Positions 25,355-34,300 of a DNA stretch of 64,000 nucleotides are shown in pieces. The notes under the pieces are model-generated. The model saw nothing but the letters and a program-made list of their open reading frames with translations, did no database searches and was not told the DNA's origin. The DNA is taken from the NCBI RefSeq assembly GCF_002844375.1, contig NZ_CP024199.1, positions 2,529,001 through 2,593,000 of the forward strand, read 5' to 3'. Every line of letters starts with the position of its first letter. Within the stretch, counting starts at the first letter, position 1. Origin of the DNA: Thalassospira marina. Lineage in GTDB: Bacteria > Pseudomonadota > Alphaproteobacteria > Rhodospirillales > Thalassospiraceae. A program made the translations under genes and the position numbers.

Positions 25355-26527
25355 ATGGTTTTCGCCCGTTTGCTCCGCCCCACCAACATGGTTCGTAATA
25401 CCGGCAATAACGGCGCGCCCAAGCGTTCGTTTATTTCCGACATCACATTTGTTGCCCTGATCGCAGCAACAATAACCGGCATCATTCCGGTGCGGACAAA
25501 TGCCCAGCAGCTTGAACCATTTATTCCCCCGGCCAACAGCCTCGCCAACAGTCCGAATGTCGGGGATAACAAGGAGGATGACGATTCCAAGCCAAAACGC
25601 GATTTTGCCGAAGACATGCGCAAGATGGTCATATCGCTAAGCCGCTGGGCAAAGCGGGAACGCAGCGATTTTTCCATTATCGCCATGAATGGTTTGGACC
25701 TGACGACCTTTATCGAACCCGGCCTTTTCGTTACCAAATCAGATGCCAAACCGGCCCGTAATTTCATCCGCGCCCTGGATGGTTTCCTGATCGAAGCACC
25801 CCGTTACGGTCGCGATGGCTATAATAAGGAAACGGTTGAGGGCGAAGTTAAATATGACGAACAGTATCTTGAACGCCTGTCAGATACCGGCATGCGTTTT
25901 TTCATGCTCGATTACACTGACAAAATTGAAAACATTCGCAAATCGCGCGAAAGCGTAAAGGATCTGAACCCCTTATATTACGCAGCCCCGCCGCCCGACA
26001 TGCAACTGGCCGCGCTGGCCAAGGTGCCATCAACCCCGCTGAACGAAAACCCGTTCATCATTGATACCATTCACAAGGCGCGCAACTACGCCATGGTTGT
26101 CGATAGTGCACCCTTCGGGAACAAGGATGCCTATGTTGATGCCCTTGCCAACACCAATTACGACATTCTGATCATTGATGCCTTTCACCGGGGCACCACG
26201 CCGCTGACCTACGATGACATACGCAAATTGCGATACAAAAAAATCGGCACCCCGCGGTTGCTGCTGGCTTATATCGATGTCGGACGGGCGCAAACCTATC
26301 GTTATTACTGGCGCAATGACTGGCGGGCGGGTTCACCGGATTTTATCAGCAGTGCCAGCAATACCGGCCGCTGGGGCCAGGAAAACCACGTTTATTACTG
26401 GGACCCGCAATGGCAGAACATCATTTTCGGCAATGCCAACAGTTATGTTGCCGGTTTGATGCAACTGGGGTTTGACGGCATTGTCATGGATGGCATCGAA
26501 GATTATCGCTGGTGGCTTGACCAATAG
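25355..26527 (+). CDS. Secreted TM1410/GH114-like putative glycoside hydrolase
   Basis: 390 residues. An N-terminal hydrophobic segment (ITFVALIAATITGIIPV) ends near TNA-QQL and looks like a signal peptide or anchor, preceded by a basic stretch. A Pro/Asp-rich spacer follows. The C-terminal two thirds is a TIM-barrel of the MJ1477/TM1410 family: YDILIIDAFHRG, PRLLLAYIDVGRAQTYRYYW, HVYYWDPQWQNIIFG and GFDGIVMDGIEDYRWW, with Asp/Glu residues in the expected catalytic positions. Related GH114 proteins cleave alpha-1,4-galactosaminidic bonds in exopolysaccharide, but the substrate here is unknown. It starts 2 bases after the oxidoreductase stop, so it is co-translated. Confidence 0.8.
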   Translation: MVFARLLRPTNMVRNTGNNGAPKRSFISDITFVALIAATITGIIPVRTNAQQLEPFIPPANSLANSPNVGDNKEDDDSKPKRDFAEDMRKMVISLSRWAKRERSDFSIIAMNGLDLTTFIEPGLFVTKSDAKPARNFIRALDGFLIEAPRYGRDGYNKETVEGEVKYDEQYLERLSDTGMRFFMLDYTDKIENIRKSRESVKDLNPLYYAAPPPDMQLAALAKVPSTPLNENPFIIDTIHKARNYAMVVDSAPFGNKDAYVDALANTNYDILIIDAFHRGTTPLTYDDIRKLRYKKIGTPRLLLAYIDVGRAQTYRYYWRNDWRAGSPDFISSASNTGRWGQENHVYYWDPQWQNIIFGNANSYVAGLMQLGFDGIVMDGIEDYRWWLDQ

Positions 26528-26593
26528 GGCGAAATCAGGCGCTATATCCCCATTCAAGAAATGGCGATTAACGCCCGTCCAGAGGAGACATTC

Positions 26594-27187
26594 GTGTCCA
26601 AGGTTATCACCCATTATTTTTTCGTGCAGTCCCCATGGGCCTTTCTCGGCATCCGCCGGGCCATGGAAATTGCCAAACGTCACAACGCGACGATTGACCA
26701 CCGCCCGGTAAAATCCAGCGAGATTTTCAAGCATGGCGGCGGCGTTCCCCTGAAACAGCGGCCGATCCCGCGCCAGGAATACCGCATGGTCGAGCTTAAA
26801 CGCTGGCGTAAATTCCTCGATATTCCGCTAAACGAAAACCCCAAATTCTTTCCGGTGAACGAGGCCCTTGCTGCAGGCACCATTATTGCCGCCAAGCTTG
26901 ACGGGCAGGATGTTTCCAACCTGGTCGCAACGATCATGGAAAATATCTGGATCGATGAACGCGACGCCGCGGCACCGGAAACCATTGCCGAGGCCCTGTC
27001 CGCAAACGGACTGTCTGACAAATATCTGGCACAGGCCAATGACCAGGCAGTGCTTGAAACCTATGACAGCTATACCGAAGCAGCCAAAGCTGTGAATATT
27101 TTTGGTGTGCCCACCTATTTCATCGGTGATGAAATGTTCTGGGGCCAGGACCGGCTGGATTTTGTTGATCGCGCCCTTGCAGACTGA
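26594..27187 (+). CDS. 2-hydroxychromene-2-carboxylate isomerase / GST-kappa-type DsbA-fold protein (copy 1)
   Basis: 197 residues from GTG 26594, chosen because AGAGGAG lies 7 bases upstream; an ATG 11 codons earlier has no such site. The thioredoxin-like fold of the HCCA isomerase/GST-kappa family is clear: THYFFVQSPWAFLGIRRA with Ser at the glutathione-facing position, GGVPLKQRP, and the C-terminal IFGVPTYFIGDEMFWGQDRLDFV. Family enzymes use glutathione in isomerisation of naphthalene- or polycyclic-derived acids, and many paralogues have unknown substrates. It lies 66 bases after the glycosidase-like gene and may be the last gene of that operon. A second copy lies at 35974-36570. Confidence 0.85.
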   Translation: MSKVITHYFFVQSPWAFLGIRRAMEIAKRHNATIDHRPVKSSEIFKHGGGVPLKQRPIPRQEYRMVELKRWRKFLDIPLNENPKFFPVNEALAAGTIIAAKLDGQDVSNLVATIMENIWIDERDAAAPETIAEALSANGLSDKYLAQANDQAVLETYDSYTEAAKAVNIFGVPTYFIGDEMFWGQDRLDFVDRALAD

Positions 27188-27222
27188 CCCAAGCACGATC
27201 AATCGCTAACAACTGCAAAAAG

Positions 27223-27251
27223 AAAAGGGCGGGTGTGGATCCCGCCCTTTT
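27223..27251. terminator. Bidirectional terminator after the isomerase gene
   Basis: AAAAGGGCGGG / CCCGCCCTTTT, perfect 11-base-pair stem with a 7-base loop. A and T runs on both sides serve the plus-strand cluster and the minus-strand small gene at 27324. Confidence 0.88.
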
Positions 27252-27323
27252 CCTGTCTAACCATTTGCGCCAGCACTTGTCTTATCATCCCGTTTAATCG
27301 GGAAGATGGCACAGAAGCCAAAA

Positions 27324-27557
27324 TCAATCGTGGCGTTTGACGTGATCGACAACAAACCCGTCACAGGACGGATAATTCTTTTCGATCATGGCAAGTGCCT
27401 TCGTTTTGGTCTGTGCTGCAACTTCGTGGGTCTGAACGTCGGCCCAACGATCATCATAAAGTGCGTGAGAACGGTTTTCTTTTACGCATTCACGCACGAA
27501 CTTGTTGTGTAACCCAACTTGATAAACGCGCTTCCGGTGGTCTGTAAAAGCTGACAT
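27324..27557 (-). CDS. Small hypothetical protein (77 residues)
   Basis: A 77-residue, charged, soluble protein (MSAFTDHRKRVYQVGLHNK at the start, VKRHD at the end) with one Cys (YPSCDGF). It is supported by GGAG about 10 bases before ATG, a stop next to a bidirectional terminator, and codon use like neighbouring genes. No known motif. It is divergent from leucine dehydrogenase across a 402-base region. Confidence 0.6.
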   Translation of the reverse strand: MSAFTDHRKRVYQVGLHNKFVRECVKENRSHALYDDRWADVQTHEVAAQTKTKALAMIEKNYPSCDGFVVDHVKRHD

Positions 27558-27959
27558 CCCCCGAAACTCCTCTTGCTGTCAGCGTCCGACCAGACGCCTT
27601 GGTATGTCCTGATGATATCTCGCTTAAAAATGAAATATCAACCACAAGTCTGCGACCAGTAGTTTAACGAGCCGTAAATCACCCGGCCTGAATCGTAATT
27701 TAATTGAAACATGCAAAACCGTAGCGCGCCGGTTTTGCATAGTCGGCTTGCAATAATTGCGCGAAATAAAATTACAAACGCCGGTTCAGGCGGACATTAA
27801 ATTCCGCGCAACCCAAGGCTTTTCATCGAAACGGTCTTTTTTAATTGTTGCGCGATTTTCCAATTGCCGAACGCCCAATGTAAGCAAACATAAAGGGGTA
27901 AGCAGGACTTTCCACTTCCCATAAATCAAAACAATCCCAGCCCGGGAGGCTGCCCCACA
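27558..27959. promoter_or_regulatory. Long intergenic region upstream of leucine dehydrogenase with an 11-base inverted repeat
   Basis: 402 bases without a gene. The main feature is a perfect inverted repeat, ATGCAAAACCG (27711-27721) and CGGTTTTGCAT (27730-27740), with an 8-base spacer. It is not followed by a T run, so it is not a terminator in either direction. Two related words, ATTGCGCGAAAT near 27757 and GTTGCGCGATTT near 27846, lie closer to the gene. An operator role for the inverted repeat is likely but not proven. Confidence 0.5.
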
Positions 27960-29009
27960 ATGTCTATCTTTTCCGATTCTGCCTTCGATAATCACGAACA
28001 GGTCGTATTCGCCAGCGACCCGGAAACCGGCCTGAAGGCCATTATCGCGGTTCACAATACCAATCTTGGCCCCTCGCTGGGCGGATGTCGCATGTGGCCC
28101 TATGCCAGCGAGCAGGACGCCATCCACGATGTTCTGCGCCTGTCGCGCGGCATGACGTACAAGTCGGCCCTGGTCAATTTGCCGCTCGGTGGTGGCAAAT
28201 CCGTTATTATCGGCGATCCACGCAGCCAAAAGACCCCGGCCCTGTTCCGGGCCGTCGGCCGCGCTGTCGAGCGCCTGAATGGCCGTTACATCGTTGCCGA
28301 AGATGTTGGCACCAGCCCTGCTGACATGGCCGAAATCGCCAGTCAAACCAGCCATGTTGGTGGCATCAATGATGGAAAGGACCCGGCGCGCACGGGCGAT
28401 CCCTCGCCTTTTACCGCCTATGGCGTTTTCATTGGCCTGAAGGAAGCCGTTAAATACAAAAATGGCAGTGACGACCTTAACGGCATGCGCGTTGCCGTGC
28501 AGGGCCTGGGCAATGTCGGTTTTCATCTGTGTGAAATGCTGCATAACGCCGGTGCGGAACTGATCGTTGCCGATATCAATTCAGCCGCCGTTGAGCGCGC
28601 CGTTACCGAACTTGGCGCGAAAGCCGTTTCGATTGATGAAATCCTGTCGGTCAATGCCGATATCCTCGCCCCGTGTGCGTTGGGCGGTATCATCAATGAC
28701 ACATCCATTGCCAGCCTGAAGGCCGGGATTATCGCCGGCGCAGCCAACAATCAGCTTGAAGCGGATCGCCACGGCGAAGTATTGCGGGAAATGGGTGTGC
28801 TTTATGCCCCCGATTACGTAATCAATGCCGGTGGGGTGGTTGAAGTCCATTATTGCCGTCAGGGTCGCCCGGTTAGCGAAACCAACAGCCACATCGAAAG
28901 CATCGGTGCCACCGTGCGCGAGATTTTTGAACGGGCCGAACGCGAAAACAAATCAACCGGCTTCATCGCCGACCGCCTTGCAGAAGAGCGTTTTGGCAAA
29001 AAAGCCTGA
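27960..29009 (+). CDS. ldh: Leucine dehydrogenase (Glu/Leu/Phe/Val dehydrogenase family)
   Basis: Deaminates L-leucine (and Val, Ile) to the 2-oxo acid with NAD+. 349 residues, the length of short-chain leucine dehydrogenases rather than ~450-residue glutamate dehydrogenases. The substrate pocket GGCRMWPYAS starts at 41, catalytic Lys68 is in GMTYKSAL and Lys80 in LPLGGGKS. The NAD-binding GLGNVG is at 182-187. NAGGVVEVHYCR near the C-terminus is also typical. This supplies 4-methyl-2-oxopentanoate for the leucine route completed by liuBCDE 8 kb downstream. A purely biosynthetic or valine-preferring role cannot be excluded. Confidence 0.9.
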   Translation: MSIFSDSAFDNHEQVVFASDPETGLKAIIAVHNTNLGPSLGGCRMWPYASEQDAIHDVLRLSRGMTYKSALVNLPLGGGKSVIIGDPRSQKTPALFRAVGRAVERLNGRYIVAEDVGTSPADMAEIASQTSHVGGINDGKDPARTGDPSPFTAYGVFIGLKEAVKYKNGSDDLNGMRVAVQGLGNVGFHLCEMLHNAGAELIVADINSAAVERAVTELGAKAVSIDEILSVNADILAPCALGGIINDTSIASLKAGIIAGAANNQLEADRHGEVLREMGVLYAPDYVINAGGVVEVHYCRQGRPVSETNSHIESIGATVREIFERAERENKSTGFIADRLAEERFGKKA

Positions 29010-29033
29010 GCGCCCCTGAATCAGCGCAAAAAT

Positions 29034-29063
29034 AAAGGCGAGGCCCCGCGGCTTCGCCTTTTT
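29034..29063 (+). terminator. Terminator of leucine dehydrogenase
   Basis: AAGGCGA-GCC / GGC-TCGCCTT stem with loop, then TTTTTC on the plus strand, 25 bases after the stop. Confidence 0.85.
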
Positions 29064-29138
29064 CATATTCAATGATCATTTATTGCCACGACAGGCGAGC
29101 GCATCAAATCAATTGCTGCCTCATTGGCTTAGTCTGGC

Positions 29139-29372
29139 TTATTCTGCGGCAATGGCCTGATCGGCAGCCACATTTGCAATAACCCGATCCTGCGCCCCAT
29201 CCGCCGAGCAACAATGCTGGCTGAGTTCGGAGCGCATATGACAGGCGCACTTACCACATTGTGGTTGGCAGCCATGAAAACGGAAAACCTCTGCCGGGCG
29301 CGTCGCATTTCCCTCAGTCGCAGCACGTTTTACATCGCCCTGGTTAAGGGCATTACAAACACATACAAACAT
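29139..29372 (-). CDS. bfd: Bacterioferritin-associated ferredoxin (Bfd-like [2Fe-2S] protein)
   Basis: 77 residues. The N-terminal MFVCVCNALNQGDVKRA and the later CQPQCGKCACHMR give the Bfd cysteine pattern C4-x-C6 and C39-x2-C42, matching E. coli Bfd almost residue for residue in spacing. Bfd reduces ferric iron in bacterioferritin so that stored iron can be released. The C-terminal ~25 residues (His/Cys/Asp/Ala) are an extension not in the E. coli protein. No Shine-Dalgarno site is obvious before ATG. Tandem AATGCR hexamers upstream suggest iron control. No bacterioferritin gene lies in the window. Confidence 0.88.
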   Translation of the reverse strand: MFVCVCNALNQGDVKRAATEGNATRPAEVFRFHGCQPQCGKCACHMRSELSQHCCSADGAQDRVIANVAADQAIAAE

Positions 29373-29373
29373 A

Positions 29374-29432
29374 AATGCAAATGCAATCGGTTATTAGTTA
29401 CACACCCTTCCAATAATGCAAATGCGAATGCG
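29374..29432 (-). promoter_or_regulatory. Tandem AATGCR hexamer blocks upstream of bfd
   Basis: Two hexamers (AATGCA twice) at 29374-29385 and three (AATGCA, AATGCG, AATGCG) at 29415-29432, written on the plus strand. Hexamer arrays are how Fur-type boxes are built, and bfd genes are classic Fur targets. The sequence differs from the E. coli Fur box, so this is only a candidate. Confidence 0.35.
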
Positions 29433-29470
29433 TTTCAAATGATTTCGATCAAATCTGCCATTCAAGGCAC

Positions 29471-29503
29471 AAAAAAATCCGCAGCCAGACTGGGGCTGCG
29501 GAT
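29471..29503 (-). terminator. Terminator of the BON-domain lipoprotein gene
   Basis: Minus strand: perfect 10-base-pair stem ATCCGCAGCC / GGCTGCGGAT, 7-base loop, then TTTTTTTG. It lies 32 bases after the stop at 29535. Confidence 0.9.
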
Positions 29504-29534
29504 CATTTTCGGAAAATATCGTTTAGTTAGAATA

Positions 29535-30170
29535 TCATCCAACAACCGACACATGGCTGACCACTTTGGTCACACCCTTGATGCGGCGAACGATGCTCAG
29601 CACCTTGTCATATTCGGTTTTGTTGGCGGATTCGCCCATGATGTAGACGATGTTGCTAACCGACTGCCAACGGTAATTAACTGAACGCACACCCTTTTCT
29701 GCCAGCAGCAGCGCCTTGATCTGGCTTTCGATCCAGGCGTCGGAGACGGACTGCTTGGCCGAATCCGCAGGGACGGCATTGTCTTCACCGTATTTCTGTT
29801 CAGCATCACGATATTCGGCAACGGTTTTGGCATCGGCAACCTGCAGATGGTCGTAAACCGTCTTGATTCGCTTGTCCTGACGAATGATCGACATCACGTC
29901 GTAATATTTGCCCTTGGAATCAACCATACCGGTCACCATGACCTGCTGCTTCCAGATGTCGACATTCACATCAATCAGATAGCTGTGATCGACCTCGGCG
30001 AAATCACCCAAAATCCCCGATTTGATTTTGGTATCGACCCACTGGTCATCGCCCGAACGGTTTTCAACCGGCATCTGCAGCGGGCCACAGGCCGCCAGCG
30101 GCGCACTGAATGCAATTCCCAGTACCACGCCCTGCAATGTTCGTTTCAACCCGCGAGACATACGTTTCAT
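29535..30170 (-). CDS. Dual BON-domain lipoprotein (DolP/OsmY-like)
   Basis: 211 residues. A signal peptide ends in a lipobox (APLAAC-G), so Cys is probably lipidated. Two BON domains follow: about 42-115 (DTKIKSGILGDFAEVDHSY, VDIWKQQVMVTGMV) and about 138-211 (SDAWIESQIKALLLAEKGV, SNIVYIMGESANKTEYDKV, IKGVTKVVSHVSVV). A two-BON lipoprotein matches E. coli DolP (YraP), an outer-membrane lipoprotein that supports envelope integrity and BAM function. AGGAG precedes the start. It is transcribed alone. Confidence 0.88.
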   Translation of the reverse strand: MKRMSRGLKRTLQGVVLGIAFSAPLAACGPLQMPVENRSGDDQWVDTKIKSGILGDFAEVDHSYLIDVNVDIWKQQVMVTGMVDSKGKYYDVMSIIRQDKRIKTVYDHLQVADAKTVAEYRDAEQKYGEDNAVPADSAKQSVSDAWIESQIKALLLAEKGVRSVNYRWQSVSNIVYIMGESANKTEYDKVLSIVRRIKGVTKVVSHVSVVG

Positions 30171-30449
30171 TCGCCTACTCCTAAATCGCTTTCCTGCCCG
30201 GCACCTTACAGTGCGTTGATTCCACTGCCTCTACAGGCCGATTATGACAAAATCAGCACCGTAATTGTGGCAAAGAAAATATTTCTTCAAAATCCGTATT
30301 AATTGAACGCTTTGCACGGCTCATACGTTCCCAAAACCTTCTTTTTCACCCGCCACATCCTCCATACACAAGAATCCCCGTTGACTCATTTCATTAAATT
30401 ATTCATGTTTTACGATAATTAATCATCATGAAACCACAGGAATATGGAA

Positions 30450-31001
30450 ATGAGCCAATCCGCCACCAAAATACGCACTGTAAGCCTGATCCTAAGTTGG
30501 CTATGCCTGATTGCTATCCTTTGTGAAATGGCTTTTGTACCGATTATCTGGCTGGTACCTGACCTTGCCCGTGATGGCATTTCCTATTCCGACAGCCTGA
30601 TGCCAATTCCGGTTACCGACCTGCTGGTTCTTACCGGCTGGCAGCTTCCTGCTGTTTTCATCACGCTGATGGTGCCGTCTGTGGTCCTCAGCTTTGGCCT
30701 GTGGCATTTGTGCAAGATGTTCCAGGGCTTTGCCCGCAATGCAATTTTTGAACATGGCACCATCCGTCACCTTAAAATTTTCAGCATTGCCCTGCTTTCC
30801 CAAACGCTGCTGGCACCTTTGGCCGGTGCTGTCATGTCGGTTCTGGTCACCATCACCCGCCCCGAGGGCGAACGCGCCCTTTCAATCGGGCTTAGCAATA
30901 TCGAAGCAACCAGTCTGTTTCTAGGCGGCCTGTTGCTGATCATTTCCTGGGTGCTGGGCGAAGCCGTCACCCTTCATGATGAAAACCGGAGCTTCGTTTA
31001 A
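30450..31001 (+). CDS. DUF2975 membrane protein
   Basis: 183 residues from ATG 30450, which has AGGA 8 bases upstream (ATG 30444 would be too close to it). Four hydrophobic helices are visible: LILSWLCLIAILCEMAFVPI, AVFITLMVPSVVLSFGLW, IFSIALLSQTLLAPLAGAV and SLFLGGLLLIISWVLGEAV. KMFQGFARNAIFEHGTIRHL between helices 2 and 3, and the tail AVTLHDENRSFV, are typical of the family. Members form pairs with a small XRE regulator (YoaS/YozG type). The stop overlaps the regulator start by one base. Confidence 0.85.
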   Translation: MSQSATKIRTVSLILSWLCLIAILCEMAFVPIIWLVPDLARDGISYSDSLMPIPVTDLLVLTGWQLPAVFITLMVPSVVLSFGLWHLCKMFQGFARNAIFEHGTIRHLKIFSIALLSQTLLAPLAGAVMSVLVTITRPEGERALSIGLSNIEATSLFLGGLLLIISWVLGEAVTLHDENRSFV

Positions 31002-31219
31002 TGGCGATCACTGTCCGGCTGGATGTCATGCTGGCCAAGCGTAAAATGAAATCAAAGGAACTCGCCACCCTGATCGGTATCAGCGAACAGAACCTGTCGC
31101 TTTTGAAATCGGGCAAGGTTCGTGGTGTGCGGTTTGAAACCCTTGCGGCAATCTGTGCGGCACTGGAATGCCAGCCCGGCGATCTGCTGGAATATAGCGC
31201 TGACACAATCGAGGGGTAA
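31001..31219 (+). CDS. Small XRE-family HTH regulator (YozG-like)
   Basis: 72 residues, a single helix-turn-helix: LDVMLAKRKMKSKELATLIG, then SEQNLSLLKSGKVRGVRFET and ICAALECQPGDLLEY. It overlaps the DUF2975 gene by one base (TAATG), so translation is coupled. The usual reading is a membrane-protein/regulator module in which the membrane protein modulates the regulator. The sequence gives no target. Imperfect TTCATG/CATGAA half-sites upstream of 30450 could be its own operator. Confidence 0.88.
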   Translation: MAITVRLDVMLAKRKMKSKELATLIGISEQNLSLLKSGKVRGVRFETLAAICAALECQPGDLLEYSADTIEG

Positions 31220-31254
31220 CGCTGCCCATCTCTCCGATCCAGCCTGCCAACAAA

Positions 31255-31289
31255 AAAACGGTCAGCCTCGCAATGGGGCTGACCGTTTT
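31255..31289. terminator. Bidirectional terminator between the HTH gene and putA
   Basis: AAAACGGTCAGCC / GGCTGACCGTTTT, perfect 13-base-pair stem with a 9-base loop. A and T runs on the outer sides serve both convergent genes. Confidence 0.9.
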
Positions 31290-31332
31290 GTCATTCACTA
31301 ACCAAAACCAATCGGTCTGATTTTAACGTGTC

Positions 31333-34300
31333 TCAGGCTTCATCCATCGACATCAGCGAAGCATTGCCGCCAGCCGCCGTGGTATTGATGGTAATGGTTT
31401 TTTCAGTTGCAAAACGGTGCATGAACAATTCGCCGGGCAATGCACCGTCGTCCTCGATGCCGCTATCGGAAATAAGCGACAGAATTGCACCATCACGGCG
31501 CGCCAGGACCCGCTTGAAAACCGTGACCCGCTGCAACGGTGCCACACAGGATACACCGGCAACCGCCCCGCCATTCATGGTCGCAAGGCCGGCTTCATCA
31601 TTCACCGTTTTAACCACCGCCTTCGGCAGATCAAGGCTGGCAACCAGCTTTTCCACCCGGCCCAGCCATTTATCATTGCCAGCCAGAAGCACGCTGTTCC
31701 CTGCTGCCAGTGCAGCGGCCACATGGCGCAAGACACGGCCGGGTTCAGCCCCGCGATCTGCCTGCACCAAATACACACCACGGCCCAGCAGTTCCAGATC
31801 ATTGGTTTCACCCGTCGGGCCAGGCAAACGCACCGGGGCAACAAACCCGTTTTGCGAAATCGCGGCAAAATCGGCAAAATGCTGTGCACCCAGGGCCAGT
31901 TCGTCGCTGCCTTCGGCCGCCAACTTTACTGCCAGGTTTTCAAGCTGCTTCATGCGCACATCACCCGGCGTTTTCTGCCAGTCGATCTGGCCTTTTGCCA
32001 GTTCGGCAATCTCGCTGGCCGGGACCGGAGTATTGACGAAAATGGTTTCCCGGTCGTCCGCGTGCGATGCATCGCCAACCGCAACATTGCCCTGGTCGAT
32101 AACCGGTTTGGCAAACCGGGCAACATAGTGCGGCCCACCCGCCTTTGGCCCGGTGCCGGATTTACCCTGCCCGCCAAAAGGCTGCACACCCACAACAGCA
32201 CCAATCATATTGCGGTTGATATAGCAGTTACCAACCCGCAATTTCTGGGCAATGCGCCGTGCCGTGCCATCAATGCGTGAATGCACACCCAGCGTCAGGC
32301 CGTAACCGGCATCATTGATCTGATCCAAAACCTTATCAAGATCGCGCGCCTTAAAGCGCACCACATGCACGATCGGACCGAATACTTCGCGTTCCAGCAT
32401 TTCAAGGCTGGGAATTTCCACGCAATGCGGGGCAAAAAATGTGCCTTTTTCGGTTTCAGGCAGCATATCGCAAGCATGAAGAACCTTTGCTTCACGCTTC
32501 ATGCGGTCAATATGCTTTTGCAGCATATCCTGCGCTTTGCCATCAATCACCGGGCCGACATCGATATCAAGGTAACCCGGGTCACCGACCCGCAATTCCT
32601 TCATCGCACCCACCAGCATATGGCACAATTTATCGGCGATATCTTCCTGCACAAACAGAACGCGCAGGGCCGAACACCGCTGCCCGGCGGACTGGAAGCC
32701 CGAAATCACAACGTCCTGAACCACCTGTTCAGGAAGGGCCGTGGAATCAACAATCATCGCATTCTGGCCACCGGTTTCCGCGATCAGCGGAATGGGCGCG
32801 CCAGGACGTTTTGCCAATGTGCGGTTAATCAGCTGCGCAGTTTCAGTTGACCCCGTAAAGGCGACACCGGCCACCCGACGATCATTCATCAAAACATCGC
32901 CCAGCTTGCGACCAGACCCCGGCAAAAGCTGGAATGCGCTACCCGGAATACCCGCAGCCAAAATCAGTTCTGCCGCCTTGCCCGCGATCAGCGAGGTTTG
33001 TTCTGCCGGCTTGGCAATAACGGCATTACCAGCAGCAAGAGCCGCTGTAACCTGGCCCAGGAAAATCGCCAGCGGGAAGTTCCACGGGCTGATGCACACA
33101 AACACCCCGCGACCTTCCATCGCATTGCCTTCGCGATAAAGTTCTTCACAGCGATTGGCATAATACCGGCAAAAATCAACGGCTTCGCGCACTTCGGCCA
33201 CACCGTCGGAATAAAGCTTTCCGGCTTCGCGCTGGCACAGCAGTATAAACTCGTCCAGGTTATCTTCCAGCAAGTCACCCAGCTTGCGCAGGCAGGCTGC
33301 GCGCTCGCCTGCCGGTGTCGCATTCCAGCTAGCAAAACCAGCACTGGCGGCATCAAGGGCGGCTTTGGCTGTTTCTTCGTCAGCCAGAATAACTTCGCCA
33401 ACCTTTTCGGCACGGTCAACCGGGCTCATCACATCCTGTGCAACGCCCGAAAGCCATTTTCCATTAATCAGCGGGGCCGCACGCCAGTCATTTTTAACCA
33501 GCGTTTTCATATGGGCCTCAAGGGCGGTCAGCTTGGTCTGATCTGTCAGGTCCATCCCGCGCGAATTAATGCGCCCTGCCCCGTACAAATCAACCGGCGC
33601 CGCAATTTTCGGATGCGCCTTGCGCGGCAATGCCGCCATTTTTTCAACCGGGTCGCCGATCATTTCTTCAATCGGCAACTGTTCGTCCTGGATACGGTTC
33701 ACGAAGCTGGTATTGGCGCCGTTTTCCAGCAGGCGACGCACCAGATAGGCCAGCAAATCCTCGTGGGTGCCAACCGGTGCGTAAACACGGCAGGGAATAT
33801 TTTCGCCCTGTTTGCCAACAATCTGTTCATAGAGGGCTTCGCCCATGCCATGCAGACGCTGGAATTCAAAGGTGCGGTCATTGCCTGCCATCGCCAAAAT
33901 CGCGGCAACCGTATGGGCGTTATGGCTGGCGAACTGGCAATAAAATGCATCCCGGCGCGACAGCATAAGGCGTGCACAGGCAATATAGGAAACATCCGTT
34001 GCCGCCTTGCGGGTGAAAACCGGGTAACCTTCAAACCCGTTTTCCTGGCTGTTTTTAATTTCCGTATCCCAATAGGCACCCTTTACCAGACGCACCATCA
34101 TTTTGCGGCCCACACGGCTTGCCACATCGGCCAGCCATTCCAGCACATGATAGGCGCGCTTCTGATAGGCCTGCACCGCCAAACCAAAACCCTCCCAACC
34201 ATCCAGGTCGGGATCGGCAAAAACGGCTTCGATCACATCAAGTGACAGATCAAGGCGGTTGGCTTCTTCGGCATCGACAGTAAAGCCGATATCATGCTTT

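Noticed and set aside
30380..30410. TTGACT as the -35 box of the DUF2975/HTH operon
   Set aside because: No acceptable -10 box at 16-18 bases. The AT-rich stretch after it gives only poor matches.
33002..34245. Long plus-strand frame inside putA
   Set aside because: Shadow of the putA coding strand; the codon pattern belongs to the minus strand.
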